A stretch of DNA of 64,000 bases, taken from assembly GCF_023715415.1 (NCBI RefSeq), contig NZ_JAMBOB010000001.1:124001-188000 (forward strand). Reading direction: 5' to 3'. This document shows, in pieces, positions 45,351-54,601 of this stretch (position 1 is the stretch's first letter; each line of letters starts with the position of its first letter). Both the position numbers and the translations under genes were made by a program. This stretch comes from Neobacillus niacini. GTDB taxonomy: Bacteria > Bacillota > Bacilli > Bacillales > Cytobacillaceae. The notes below the pieces were generated by a model. It was not told the origin of the DNA. It made no database searches and saw only the letters and a list, made by a program, of their open reading frames with translations.

Positions 45351-46547
45351 CTAATATCTTAGTGCATTTGATTCTAAGCCTGCTAAAACGCGTCCATAAT
45401 TTTCTTTGGTGATTAACGGTGAAATCGTTCTGTGTGAATAGAGCGTCCAAAAATCACGGAAAATTCTTTGTAGCGGGTGACCTTCATATACGTAACCTGA
45501 ACCGCTGGCCAGAATTAATATATCGAGTGCTTCCTTACTAACTTGATTGGCATAACCGATATCAGCTAGAGCCTTAACTCGTCCTGGCTTATCCATGAAT
45601 TTACCGCTGGCAGCCCACGCATCTAGCTCATCCGCCACACGGTAATAATGCATGGAAGCGGTATCAATTTTTAAAGCAGCATCCGAAAGTAATGCATGGA
45701 GAGTCGGTGAATCAATTAAGTTTTCTACACCAATATGAGCAGCTTTTCGATTAGGTAGTACTTGCTGGAAAAATTCTAACGCTGCCTTTACCAATCCTAA
45801 GCCTGGTAATGCCAAAGACAATGCTAGAGCCGGAAATAGCGCCGTATTGTAGAGTGGGATATCGCGTAAATGTTCTGATTTAAATTGACCGTTTAACACT
45901 TCTGCAAAAGAAACGACTCGGTGTTCTGGAATAAATACGTTGGTCATTTTCACACTGTTACTTCCCGTACCCTTTAATCCCATAACATGCCAGTCATCCA
46001 TAATTTCTACTTCTTCAAAAGGAACTGTCATTAAGGCTTGATCCACAAGGTTTCCTTCATCATCCCTTATTACCATACCGAAGTATCCCCAAGTCGCATG
46101 GAGAGAACCCGAGCAGAACATCCAGAACCCTTCTTCAATTAAATATCCACCGTCTACTTTTCGGGCAATACACTTTCTAGGTTCATATACGCCTGCAAAA
46201 AGGACATTATCTTCATTCTCACCGAAAATTTCCTGGTGCGTTTTTTCTGTAAATGATTCCGCTACCATAAGTTCCCGAATTGCACAAAGTGAGAGAATCC
46301 AGCCTGTAGAAGCACAGCCACGTGAAATTTCCACAATACAATCTGAATATGTTCTCATATTCGTTTGATAACCGCCATAATTACTCGGGCGAAGCAGTTT
46401 AAAAAGGCCAGCTTCCTTTAGTTCATTGATAGTTGCTTCTGGAATTCGACGGATTTCTTCGGTTTCTTTTGCTCTTTCCTTTAGTTTTGGAACAAGGGAT
46501 TTGGCTTTTTCTACAAGAAAAGTGTCACTTTGAGCAACTTTTATCAT
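45351..46547 (-). CDS. Flavin-dependent monooxygenase of acyl-CoA dehydrogenase fold, copy 1
   Basis: The 398-aa protein has the acyl-CoA dehydrogenase fold but the sequence style of two-component aromatic hydroxylases (HsaA, C2-type 4-hydroxyphenylacetate hydroxylase): LRPSNYGGYQTNMRTYSD, SRGCASTGWILSL, DDWHVMGLKGTGSNSV and a helical C-terminus with YRDFWTLYSHR-like residues. Such enzymes use reduced flavin from a separate reductase to ortho-hydroxylate phenols to catechols. It is closely similar to copy 2 (54602). The only flavin reductase gene in the window is at 53065. GAGGAG precedes the ATG. Confidence 0.88.
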   Translation of the reverse strand: MIKVAQSDTFLVEKAKSLVPKLKERAKETEEIRRIPEATINELKEAGLFKLLRPSNYGGYQTNMRTYSDCIVEISRGCASTGWILSLCAIRELMVAESFTEKTHQEIFGENEDNVLFAGVYEPRKCIARKVDGGYLIEEGFWMFCSGSLHATWGYFGMVIRDDEGNLVDQALMTVPFEEVEIMDDWHVMGLKGTGSNSVKMTNVFIPEHRVVSFAEVLNGQFKSEHLRDIPLYNTALFPALALSLALPGLGLVKAALEFFQQVLPNRKAAHIGVENLIDSPTLHALLSDAALKIDTASMHYYRVADELDAWAASGKFMDKPGRVKALADIGYANQVSKEALDILILASGSGYVYEGHPLQRIFRDFWTLYSHRTISPLITKENYGRVLAGLESNALRY

Positions 46548-46738
46548 TTTATATTCTCCTCTTCACCTTTATTATTCCTCTGATTTGATTTAGCTCTTTC
46601 TTAAATTTTAGAAAATTATAAAATTAATTTAAAGGGTAAAAACCTTTCAAGTTTGAAACATTTTTAGATAACTTTTATTGGTTTTCTAAACTTAAAATTG
46701 CACTTTTGTCCCAAAGAATAGAAATTAGTAAGGTTTTT

Positions 46739-48238
46739 TTACGAATTTATTGTTTCCTTTGTTTTGATAAAATGGGCTGCATGTTCTCCTGCCCTTTTTC
46801 CGAATACAGAACCTGCCATTAACCCTGCACCTCCAGGGTAATTAAAATAAAATAGTCCCCCTACTGCCTCACCAGCAGCATATAATCCTGGAATAGACTT
46901 GGATAACAAATTCTGAACCTCCGTAGCTGTGTTAATTTTCAGACCGCCAAACGTAAAGGTTATACCGCAGGTAACAGCATAGGCTTCAAACGGGCCATCC
47001 TCCAAGGGAAGAGCCCAATTTGATTTCTTAACTGCTAACCCTTCTGTACATCTGCCGTCCTTGATATTTGGATTAAACGGTATATCTTTACGGACAGCTG
47101 CATTGTATTCTTTAACATTTTGTAAGAAACCAGCTGGGTCAATTCCTTCAAGTTTTTCAGCTAATTCCTCTAATGTATTGGCTTTTACTTTTGTTACTTG
47201 TCTGCCTTTATATTCCTCCCGTAACAAATGGGTAACCTTTTGATCAAAAATCTGCCAAGCGAATTGTCCCGGCTGATCCAAAATTAATCTTCCATATTTC
47301 GCATAGGTGTAATTACGGAAATCAGCACCTTCATCGACAAAGCGTTTGCCTTGGGCGTTTACCATGATTCCAAAGGGATAACTTAACTTTTGAAAGCCTT
47401 CCGTAAATTCTGGCAAATAGCGGTCCCCTCCAACTGAATGGCAGCCTGACCAGTTGCCCGAGGAAAGTGCACCAATATTTAACGCCATTTGAATACCTTC
47501 TCCAGTATTAAACCTGCTCCCTCTTGCATGGGCCAAGTCCCATTTTGGTCCAAGGTACCGGGTTCGCATTTCAGGGTTAGCATGAAAGCCTCCAGAGGCC
47601 AATATAACAGCTTTCGCCAGGACCTTTGCACTATTGCCATTATGGTTAAATATCACACCCTGTACACCATTGTCATCACGGATTAGTTCCACCGCCATCG
47701 CATCAAACAAAATCTGAACCCCTAACGAGGACGCCTCTTTATGAAGCGCTTCGACCAATCCCGGCCCCCCGCCTACCGATTCAACAATCATACCGCCCCA
47801 GAATTTAAATTTACCGTCTACTTTAAAGGCTTGCCGACCATATATAGGCACCCATCTTACCTTGTGATCCGTGAGCCATTTCATCGTTTCAAAACTTTTT
47901 TCTGTAAGAATGGAAGCTAATTCTGGGTCAGTCCGGTACTCTGTGACCCGGCACATATCATCATAAAATTGTTCCTCACTATAGACCCCAAAATCCGAAG
48001 AATCAATATCCTCTTGTGAAAGGTCGGGCATTATTTCTTTTAAATCCTCGACACCATTATAGGAAAACCGAATGGATCCATGTGTGAAGGTGCTGTTTCC
48101 TCCTTTTTCAGCTTCAGGTGCTTTTTCAAGTACAAGGACGTCAGCTCCGTTCTCCCTTGCGGAGATGGCTGCGCACATGGCAGCATTACCGGCACCAACT
48201 ACCACAATATCTGTCTCATAAATTTTGATGTCACTCAT
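46739..48238 (-). CDS. FAD_binding_2 oxidoreductase (tricarballylate dehydrogenase-like), copy A
   Basis: The 499-aa protein has VVVGAGNAAMCAAISA (about residues 11–26), KGGNSTFTHG and the C-terminal GLFYFNYPGGAGLMAGSVFGKRAGEHAA (quoted in part), which matches TcuA-like flavoproteins and copy B. It probably desaturates a ring or acid C–C bond. It follows a terminator (48276–48307), so it may start a new transcript through FAD synthetase, lyase, SDR and the other flavoproteins. The 190-bp gap to the monooxygenase downstream is AT-rich without an ORF. Confidence 0.88.
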   Translation of the reverse strand: MSDIKIYETDIVVVGAGNAAMCAAISARENGADVLVLEKAPEAEKGGNSTFTHGSIRFSYNGVEDLKEIMPDLSQEDIDSSDFGVYSEEQFYDDMCRVTEYRTDPELASILTEKSFETMKWLTDHKVRWVPIYGRQAFKVDGKFKFWGGMIVESVGGGPGLVEALHKEASSLGVQILFDAMAVELIRDDNGVQGVIFNHNGNSAKVLAKAVILASGGFHANPEMRTRYLGPKWDLAHARGSRFNTGEGIQMALNIGALSSGNWSGCHSVGGDRYLPEFTEGFQKLSYPFGIMVNAQGKRFVDEGADFRNYTYAKYGRLILDQPGQFAWQIFDQKVTHLLREEYKGRQVTKVKANTLEELAEKLEGIDPAGFLQNVKEYNAAVRKDIPFNPNIKDGRCTEGLAVKKSNWALPLEDGPFEAYAVTCGITFTFGGLKINTATEVQNLLSKSIPGLYAAGEAVGGLFYFNYPGGAGLMAGSVFGKRAGEHAAHFIKTKETINS

Positions 48239-48275
48239 TCTCTATCTGCCTCTCTTCCAAAAAATTTCTTTTAAA

Positions 48276-48307
48276 AAAGCTGACTCGTTTACTTTTGAGT
48301 CAGCTTT
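48276..48307 (-). terminator. Terminator after extradiol dioxygenase 1
   Basis: An 11-bp perfect stem AAAGCTGACTC/GAGTCAGCTTT with T-run on the minus strand immediately follows the dioxygenase stop at 48313. Confidence 0.85.
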
Positions 48308-48312
48308 CTCAT

Positions 48313-49266
48313 TTATGCCTCGATTGTTGGTTTGTTCATTTCTTTATCCATGACAGAGTCACCCCAATAGGTGTTGGCTATTGAATGATCCTCTTCTGTC
48401 CACTCGACAGGCTCCCAGTCAGGTTCAAAAATTAAATATGAATTACTAAACAATTCAACACGGCAGCCGCTGCCTGGATCAATCACATATAAATATAGAG
48501 CTTGAGAAACACCGTGTTTACCTGGGCCAATAAACTTAATACCTTCTTCGCTTAAAATATCAGCTGCCCGTAAAACATCCTGTGCATTATCCAGCCAATA
48601 AGAAATGTGGTGAAGCTGGTTTGGCGTTTTTGCCTCTGGTCTTGTGATAACAGCTATGTCGTGAACCAAAGGTGTCACACTCATCCAGCCTGCTAACGTT
48701 TTCTCGTTGTTATATCTTACATATTCACGTAGCTTAAAGCCTAACTGGTTACCCAAGTAATCAAGGATTTCCTGAACATCCATTGATGTAGCAATATTGA
48801 CATGGTCAAATCTTCTAGGTGAACAGCCACGGGCCCAAGCCTTGTATGTTTGATTTTTCAAGACAGAACGTCTTTTTTCGTCCGCTTTCGGTTTTTCAAC
48901 ATCATAATAGATTTCAAAGGAATGCTGACTTGGCAGTTTAAAACGAATTGCCCGCCCTTGACCCGTTTCTTCACCTGCTTCAATCCATTTTACTTCCGTT
49001 CCCGCTTTTTCAAGAAGCTGAGCAAAACCCTCTACATCTTCAGGGCGCTTCGTTCTCCAGCCGATATGATCAACATACCCTCTATCCCCATCTGTTAATG
49101 ATAGGGAGTGATGTTCAAAGTCACCCCAAGCCCGTAAATAATACGTACCGTTTACTTCTTCCGTTACTTCAAGCCCAATCACATCACGGAAAAACCATAG
49201 TGATTTTTCAAGATCAGGTGTTACGATAGCGACATGCCCTAACTTTGCAATTTCAGGTAAAGTCAT
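48313..49266 (-). CDS. Extradiol ring-cleavage dioxygenase (VOC), copy 1
   Basis: The 317-aa protein has two VOC modules. The C-terminal one carries the Fe(II) ligands: His in RRFDHVNIAT (about residue 156), His in LHHISYW (about 222) and Glu in CRVELFS (about 272). The active-site His/Tyr surroundings (YLYVIDPGSG) are also present. It opens catechols next to the two hydroxyls. It is highly similar to copy 2 (53585), including the FEPDWEP segment and the PTIEA end. It precedes a terminator and follows hydrolase 1 by 21 bp. Substrate range unknown. Confidence 0.93.
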   Translation of the reverse strand: MTLPEIAKLGHVAIVTPDLEKSLWFFRDVIGLEVTEEVNGTYYLRAWGDFEHHSLSLTDGDRGYVDHIGWRTKRPEDVEGFAQLLEKAGTEVKWIEAGEETGQGRAIRFKLPSQHSFEIYYDVEKPKADEKRRSVLKNQTYKAWARGCSPRRFDHVNIATSMDVQEILDYLGNQLGFKLREYVRYNNEKTLAGWMSVTPLVHDIAVITRPEAKTPNQLHHISYWLDNAQDVLRAADILSEEGIKFIGPGKHGVSQALYLYVIDPGSGCRVELFSNSYLIFEPDWEPVEWTEEDHSIANTYWGDSVMDKEMNKPTIEA

Positions 49267-49287
49267 TTTTAATTCCTCCTCAAATTA

Positions 49288-50127
49288 TTAGATTTTATTA
49301 GAAAAATAGTTTTGAATTAAATGATTAAAGCTTTCCTGCTTTTCAATTTGTGTCCAATGTCCACAATTACCGTATACATGCAGTTGTGAATTCGGAATAT
49401 GTGATAGTAAATAATAGCTGGACTCCACCGAGCAAACCATATCATCCCGTCCATGCACGAGCAGTACAGGATGTTCAATTCTTCTTAGGGCAGTCACAGG
49501 TACAGGGACAGCTGCTGTTGCGAATATAGAATCATTGGAAATACGGACCTCTGGTTTCATCGCTGTTTCATATCGATAATCCGTTATCGCTTCAATGATT
49601 GGTGCCATTGCCTGTGCATCATATACAAACCAGCTCATAATTTGACGTAATTTCTTTGGTGAGGGATTGTCATAAAATCCCTTCGCACGGGCTAATTCTG
49701 GACTTAATTTGGTATTTGGCGTTCCTCCTGGACCCATTAAAACCACTCGATTAAATCGCTCTGGATGTTCTAATAGCAGCTCTAGTGCAATCGAACATCC
49801 TAATGAATTCCCCACTAAATGGGCCTTTTGAACACCTAAATCATCTAAAAGCTCCATAAGTTGATTTACCCATAAATCCATCCATCCCTGTCTATTCTTA
49901 GGCAATGTCTCCGGATGACTGCTGTCTCCAAATCCTAAAAGATCTGGTGCAAGACAGTCATACATTTCACTGCAGGCATTTAAAGCATAACGCCAGTTCG
50001 CAAACGCTGTAACACCTGGTCCGGAGCCATGTAGAAATAAAATCACTTCGGAATTCCCTTCACCAGCACGATTTAAATATGTTTCAAAGTTAGCCGTTTT
50101 AATTGATTGTTGAGTAATGTTTGTCAA
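49288..50127 (-). CDS. Meta-cleavage product C–C hydrolase, copy 1
   Basis: The 279-aa alpha/beta hydrolase has the HGSGPG oxyanion motif (about residues 33–38), nucleophile Ser in GNSLGCS (about 110), Asp in HGRDDM and His in CGHWTQIE. These match MhpC/BphD/HsaD, which split the ring-opened 2-hydroxy-6-oxo-dienoate into a carboxylic acid and 2-hydroxypentadienoate. Its presence implies the catechol carries a side chain or a second ring. The start is TTG at 50127 with GGAGGAG upstream. It pairs with dioxygenase 1. Confidence 0.93.
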   Translation of the reverse strand: MTNITQQSIKTANFETYLNRAGEGNSEVILFLHGSGPGVTAFANWRYALNACSEMYDCLAPDLLGFGDSSHPETLPKNRQGWMDLWVNQLMELLDDLGVQKAHLVGNSLGCSIALELLLEHPERFNRVVLMGPGGTPNTKLSPELARAKGFYDNPSPKKLRQIMSWFVYDAQAMAPIIEAITDYRYETAMKPEVRISNDSIFATAAVPVPVTALRRIEHPVLLVHGRDDMVCSVESSYYLLSHIPNSQLHVYGNCGHWTQIEKQESFNHLIQNYFSNKI

Positions 50128-50285
50128 CCCTATTCTCCTCCTTGTAAAATAGAAAACAATCTAGTTTGAAATCCCTTACATTTTTGGTTGTTAGTGAAAT
50201 TTTAGAAGATTTACTACTATTTATCTAGACTAATAACTACTTGATTTTACGTTGGTTTTTAGTAGGTTTTTATTGGATTTTAAAT

Positions 50286-52136
50286 TTATATTTCTAGTTC
50301 TCCTAAAGCTAACAGTGAATCTAGAATCAATAGTAACTGGTAGCTTTGTGATGAATCTCGTAAGTCTTTTCCAATTAGTTTTTCAATCTTGTTAATCCTA
50401 TACATGAGACCACTCATCGATAATGACAAATCATCCATCGTTTGCTGGAGTTTTCCTCCATTTGTTAAAAATACATAAAGTGTTTTCATTAATTCTTTTT
50501 GTTTACCATTCCCTAATGTATAAAGAGGTCCCAATTCTTGTTTGGCAATTTTCTTAATCCCGCTTACATTTTTGGAATTAATTAGAATTCCCACAATACC
50601 CAAATCATTAAAATGGATAATTTTCTTTTCCGTAGACATTCGTAAAGAAATAAAAGATTCATCTAAATTGTCCAGAATATGTTCTATATCTTCAGATTTG
50701 TCACTGATTCCAATTTTATATTTATAGGAAGGATGGGTCGTTTCAATATGTTTTAAGATTCTTTCCATATTCGGTAATATATTTGATGATTCTGGGATCA
50801 ACATGATGATTTTACCTTCGTATTGACCGACAAGCGCTTTATGTCCCTGAATATCCAAATACTTTGCAATTGATTCTAGAATTTGGTCATAGTGTTCCTT
50901 GTTTTCTATCGATGCCTTGCTAGTCTCTATATAGTCAATTGCTGCAATATAAAAAGCTGATTCTAGATTAACCCCCATGTATCGACCGCGATTAATGATT
51001 TCTTCCCTTGAAGTATATTGTCCCTTTAAAATTTGTTCCAAAAAATAACCTTTCATTTTTTCAAGGGCTTCAAAACTCGTCTTTTCATTTAAGAGGTATA
51101 AAGAAGCAGCATTTGCCACTCGCTCGATAAACATAATATTATTCTCAGTGTTCTCATCACCCTTTTGATAAAGAAATGTGCAGTATCCAATTACCTTTTT
51201 TTGTACAATGATGGGTGTGACTAGCCGTTCCTGATTTTCAGTCTGTAATCTAGTTGTCTCTTTAAAAAGAGGAAGTAAATTATTTTTCCTATTTTTCCGA
51301 ATTAAACTCTCCTTCAGTTCTTTACTAAGACTGTTATATTCTTGTTCGTTCACACCCGAGTAAACAATTTTTTGAAAGCTTAAATCCTCAATTGATATGG
51401 GAATTTGTAATAATCCAAAGGAGGTATCAGCAATATCCTGAAGATTGCTGCCGTTTGAAATACTTTCCGTTAATTTCTTATGAAATTTGGATACCTTCTC
51501 GATATAATTACGCTGCTCTAACAATTGTTCATAGGTATACTCTAATTCTTCAATGATATTTATTTCATGATAGAATTTGACCTCCTCCTGAATCTCCATT
51601 CCCCAGTCCTCTTTGAGCTTCATTTCAAAACAGCATTCAGGGTCACCTTTAGCCATACAACTAATCTCTTTGACAATGACACTCTTTTTACAAATCGTAG
51701 ACATATAGCCACTTGCATATCCAGTTAGCGTATGACATTGTGGTGAATCTGATTTTCCATGATGTTTAAGATGCTCAGAAGCTTCAAAAGAATGAATCCA
51801 CTTTCCTTTTCCACTTATCGTTTTAATATTTTCGGAATCAACCATTTCAATAAATCTTTCAGATTGGATATCTCCAATATGTCCAGTACTTAAATGGAGA
51901 ACGGAGGCTTGTTTAATAAGGTATTCTATTGAGGTACTCGCTTTCATTGCTTCTTTTGCATCACTGACACCTAGGCTCCAACCATAACGAAGCAAAAAGC
52001 CCTTGGCTCTCTTTGAACCTAAATTCTCGATTATTCCCTTACGTAAAAGACCAAAGGCTCCCGCAGTGGTTAGAATTTTTTTATTTCCTTCTTCTATGTA
52101 GTTTGGTTCCAGTATATTGCTAGAGTTACCCTTCAT
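50286..52136 (-). CDS. Phenol-sensor-type regulator: XylR_N–V4R–PucR HTH
   Basis: The 616-aa protein has an N-terminal XylR_N/V4R sensor (about residues 15–180), a coiled-coil linker (about 185–225) and a GAF-like region (about 230–350). A PucR/CdaR domain and a C-terminal HTH_30 follow (about 540–616; LQQTMDDLSLSMSGLMYRINKIE). C134, E157, C160 and C168 have exactly the spacing of the MopR zinc site (C155, E178, C181, C189), and W113 matches its phenol-contact W134. H86 is one residue off H106. It therefore probably senses a phenol, but drives transcription through a PucR head instead of a sigma-54 AAA+ domain. It is monocistronic, in the middle of the island. Confidence 0.85.
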   Translation of the reverse strand: MKGNSSNILEPNYIEEGNKKILTTAGAFGLLRKGIIENLGSKRAKGFLLRYGWSLGVSDAKEAMKASTSIEYLIKQASVLHLSTGHIGDIQSERFIEMVDSENIKTISGKGKWIHSFEASEHLKHHGKSDSPQCHTLTGYASGYMSTICKKSVIVKEISCMAKGDPECCFEMKLKEDWGMEIQEEVKFYHEINIIEELEYTYEQLLEQRNYIEKVSKFHKKLTESISNGSNLQDIADTSFGLLQIPISIEDLSFQKIVYSGVNEQEYNSLSKELKESLIRKNRKNNLLPLFKETTRLQTENQERLVTPIIVQKKVIGYCTFLYQKGDENTENNIMFIERVANAASLYLLNEKTSFEALEKMKGYFLEQILKGQYTSREEIINRGRYMGVNLESAFYIAAIDYIETSKASIENKEHYDQILESIAKYLDIQGHKALVGQYEGKIIMLIPESSNILPNMERILKHIETTHPSYKYKIGISDKSEDIEHILDNLDESFISLRMSTEKKIIHFNDLGIVGILINSKNVSGIKKIAKQELGPLYTLGNGKQKELMKTLYVFLTNGGKLQQTMDDLSLSMSGLMYRINKIEKLIGKDLRDSSQSYQLLLILDSLLALGELEI

Positions 52137-52203
52137 AAGCTCACCTTTTTCCCATTAAAGATTATTTATAAGATTAATTTCATCCATTATTTTTTAAAAA
52201 ATA

Positions 52204-52236
52204 AAGACTCCTTACATTTTTCATACAAGGAGTCTT
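52204..52236 (-). terminator. Terminator after hydratase gene
   Basis: A 10-bp perfect stem AAGACTCCTT/AAGGAGTCTT with T-rich tail on the minus strand. It ends the hydrolase 2–GntR–monooxygenase 2–dioxygenase 2–reductase–hydratase unit. Confidence 0.8.
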
Positions 52237-52255
52237 AATCTTTTATAGCGTCTCA

Positions 52256-53032
52256 CTATTTTTTGAAGGTAGCAGTTACAGCCCCTATATGTTCAAATTC
52301 AGCTGTGAATGTATCTCCAACTTCAATCGGAATTGCTTTTGAAAGTGCGCCTGAAAGTATTACTTCACCAGCATTAAGAGAAATTCCGTAGCTGCAAAGT
52401 GAATTGGCTAGCCACGCTACTGCTTCGGCAGGGTGACCCATCACGGCTGAACCGAATGCTGTGTCCAAAAATCCACCATTTCTTGTAGCGGTCATCCTAA
52501 TTACTGCTAAATCTAAATCATCTAGTTTAGCAGTAGTACTTCCAATAATTGCCCCGGCAGATGAACCATTATCTGCAACGGTATCTTCAAACTTAATTTG
52601 CCAATCTTTGATTCGGCTGTCAATAATTTCAAGAGCAGGGACGACATAATCCGTGGCCGCTATGACATCGTTCATTGTCACACCAGGACCTTTTAGATCC
52701 TCTTTCAAAACAAAAGCAATTTCGAATTCAATCCTAGGCTGGATAAATTTATCGAGACTAATCGATTCTCCATCCTTATATACCATGTCATTTAGAATAT
52801 GACCATAATCTGGTTCGTTAACATTTAACATTTCCTGCATCGCTTTACTCGTTAGCCCAATCTTTTTCCCAACGATTTCAGCACCATTCTCGACCTTTTG
52901 GTGAATTTGGAAAAGCTGGATTTTATATGCATCATCAACAGAGATTTCTTCTGTTGATGATGTGAATGGGGCAATCGGTTTTCTCTCAGTTTCCGCTTCC
53001 ATTAAAGCAGTTGCTGCTTTTTGAATATCCAT
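52256..53032 (-). CDS. 2-oxopent-4-enoate-type hydratase (MhpD/TesE family)
   Basis: The 258-aa protein has the hydratase/decarboxylase family pattern: KIGLTSKAMQEMLNVNEPDYGHI, the metal-binding pair E-x-E in QPRIEFEIAFVL (about residues 100–112), a third Glu in PALEIIDSRI, and GHPAEAVAWLANSL. It adds water to 2-hydroxypenta-2,4-dienoate to give 4-hydroxy-2-oxovalerate. It is the only hydratase in the island and would serve both meta-cleavage triads. The expected next enzyme, an aldolase with acetaldehyde dehydrogenase, is absent. The decarboxylase branch of the family cannot be excluded. Confidence 0.92.
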   Translation of the reverse strand: MDIQKAATALMEAETERKPIAPFTSSTEEISVDDAYKIQLFQIHQKVENGAEIVGKKIGLTSKAMQEMLNVNEPDYGHILNDMVYKDGESISLDKFIQPRIEFEIAFVLKEDLKGPGVTMNDVIAATDYVVPALEIIDSRIKDWQIKFEDTVADNGSSAGAIIGSTTAKLDDLDLAVIRMTATRNGGFLDTAFGSAVMGHPAEAVAWLANSLCSYGISLNAGEVILSGALSKAIPIEVGDTFTAEFEHIGAVTATFKK

Positions 53033-53064
53033 TACAGCTGTCCCCTTTTCAATTTAAGTGTTAC

Positions 53065-53544
53065 TTATACCGTAACTGCTTTTTCTTCAACTAAAGCTCG
53101 GTACTTTCCACTGTAAAATATTAGTGGTTCAGCATCTTCTAAATGAATATCTGTTACTCTTCCAATAAATAGCGTGTGATCCCCTTCAAGATGTTCTGCG
53201 GATACCTCACAGGCAATTTGTGCAACTGCACCCTTTAGAACAGGCTTCCCATCAAGAGTGTCAAACTCGACTTCGCGGTGTTCCTTCAACTGGCCTGCAA
53301 AAATCATCGAAAGTTCCTGTTGGTCAGCCGCTAAAATATTGACTGAAAAGGATTTACTTTGTTTAATTTTCTCAAGAATCCGAGCTTTTTCTCCAATAGA
53401 GATTACTACCAGTTTAGGATCAAGTGACACGGACATAAAAGCATTTGCTGTCATCCCATGCACATCACCATCCAGATTTGTAGCAATAACGGTTACTCCT
53501 GTTGCAAATTTCCCCATCGCGGTTCGAAATTGACGATCATCCAT
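53065..53544 (-). CDS. Flavin reductase for the two-component monooxygenases
   Basis: The 159-aa protein matches the flavin reductase-like family (HsaB, HpaC): RTAMGKFATGVTVIAT (about residues 6–21), GMTANAFMSVSLDPKLVVISI, SFSVNILAADQQELS and GDHTLFIGRVTDI. It reduces FMN or FAD with NAD(P)H and hands it to the oxygenase. It lies directly between dioxygenase 2 and the hydratase; monooxygenase 2 is two genes upstream. It is the only reductase visible for two oxygenases. Confidence 0.92.
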   Translation of the reverse strand: MDDRQFRTAMGKFATGVTVIATNLDGDVHGMTANAFMSVSLDPKLVVISIGEKARILEKIKQSKSFSVNILAADQQELSMIFAGQLKEHREVEFDTLDGKPVLKGAVAQIACEVSAEHLEGDHTLFIGRVTDIHLEDAEPLIFYSGKYRALVEEKAVTV

Positions 53545-53584
53545 TCTACTAACCTCTCTTTTCTATAAATTAGCTACTATACTC

Positions 53585-54538
53585 TTACGCTTCAATTGTC
53601 GGATTGTTTTCTGGTAACGTATCTGTTTGATCACCCCAGAAGGTAAAGCCCACATCCATCTCATCTAAAGTCCAGACAATTGGTTCCCAGTCTGGTTCAA
53701 AGATTAAATAACCATTCGTGAACAATTCCACACGTACTCCACTGCCTGGATCGACCACATATAAGTACATCGCTTGTGAAATACCGTGCTTACCAGGACC
53801 TTTAAACTTAAGTCCATGCTCTGTTAAGATATCTGCAGCGCGAAGAAGATCTTGAGCATTATCAAGCCAGTATGACAAGTGATGAATCTGATGTGTCGAT
53901 GGAGAGAATGGATCATGGCTAACTGCGATATCATGTACCAGTGGTGTTACGCTTAACCAAGCACCAAGTAAGGATTCATCTGGAGCCTGAACGCACTCCC
54001 TCATTTTAAAGCCTAGTTTCTCCATTAAGTAATCAGCAATAACATTTGCCTTTAAGGATGATAAAATATTTACATGGTCTATTCTTCGCGGTGAACAGCC
54101 TTTTGCCCAGGATTTATAGGTCTGATTCTTTAACACTGAACGTTTGGATGGTTCAGCTAAGGTTTTTTCCATGTCATAGTAAATTTCAAACCGGTGCTCG
54201 CTCGGCAATTTAAATCGAATTGCTCTACCCTGCCCTGCTTCCACTCCAGCCTCCACCCAATTTACTTCTGTACCAGCTTCTTGAAGTAGATGAGCAAATT
54301 GCTCAACATCTTCCGGACGTTTTGTTCTCCATGCAATATGATCAACATACGACTTTTCGCCAGCAGTTATCGATAAAGTGTGATGTTCAAAGTCGCCCCA
54401 TGCGCGTAAATAATGTGTACCGTTTACTTCTTCTGTTTCTTCTAATCCAATCAATTCCTTAAAGAACCAAAGTGATTTTTCAAGGTCTGACGAAACTAAA
54501 GCTACGTGTCCTAATTTTGCGATTTCTGGTAAACTCAT
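53585..54538 (-). CDS. Extradiol ring-cleavage dioxygenase (VOC), copy 2
   Basis: The 317-aa protein has the same length and layout as copy 1. Metal ligands are His in RRIDHVNILS (about residue 156), His in IHHLSYW (about 222) and Glu in VRVELFTNG (about 272). The two are similar along the whole length, clearly paralogues. Differences cluster around residues 165–210 (for example FKMRECVQAPDES versus FKLREYVRYNNEK), which lines the substrate entrance in this fold, so substrate preference may differ. AGGAGG precedes the ATG. Confidence 0.93.
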   Translation of the reverse strand: MSLPEIAKLGHVALVSSDLEKSLWFFKELIGLEETEEVNGTHYLRAWGDFEHHTLSITAGEKSYVDHIAWRTKRPEDVEQFAHLLQEAGTEVNWVEAGVEAGQGRAIRFKLPSEHRFEIYYDMEKTLAEPSKRSVLKNQTYKSWAKGCSPRRIDHVNILSSLKANVIADYLMEKLGFKMRECVQAPDESLLGAWLSVTPLVHDIAVSHDPFSPSTHQIHHLSYWLDNAQDLLRAADILTEHGLKFKGPGKHGISQAMYLYVVDPGSGVRVELFTNGYLIFEPDWEPIVWTLDEMDVGFTFWGDQTDTLPENNPTIEA

Positions 54539-54601
54539 ATTTTTTCCTCCTAATTAGTTTTACTAGAATATTCAAAAAACAGAAAGCCTTTTCATTTTAG
54601 A

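Noticed and set aside
50286..52136. Sigma-54 enhancer-binding protein
   Set aside because: The sensor domain is XylR/DmpR-like, but no AAA+ domain (GAFTGA) or Fis-type HTH exists, and I saw no clear −24/−12 promoter nearby.
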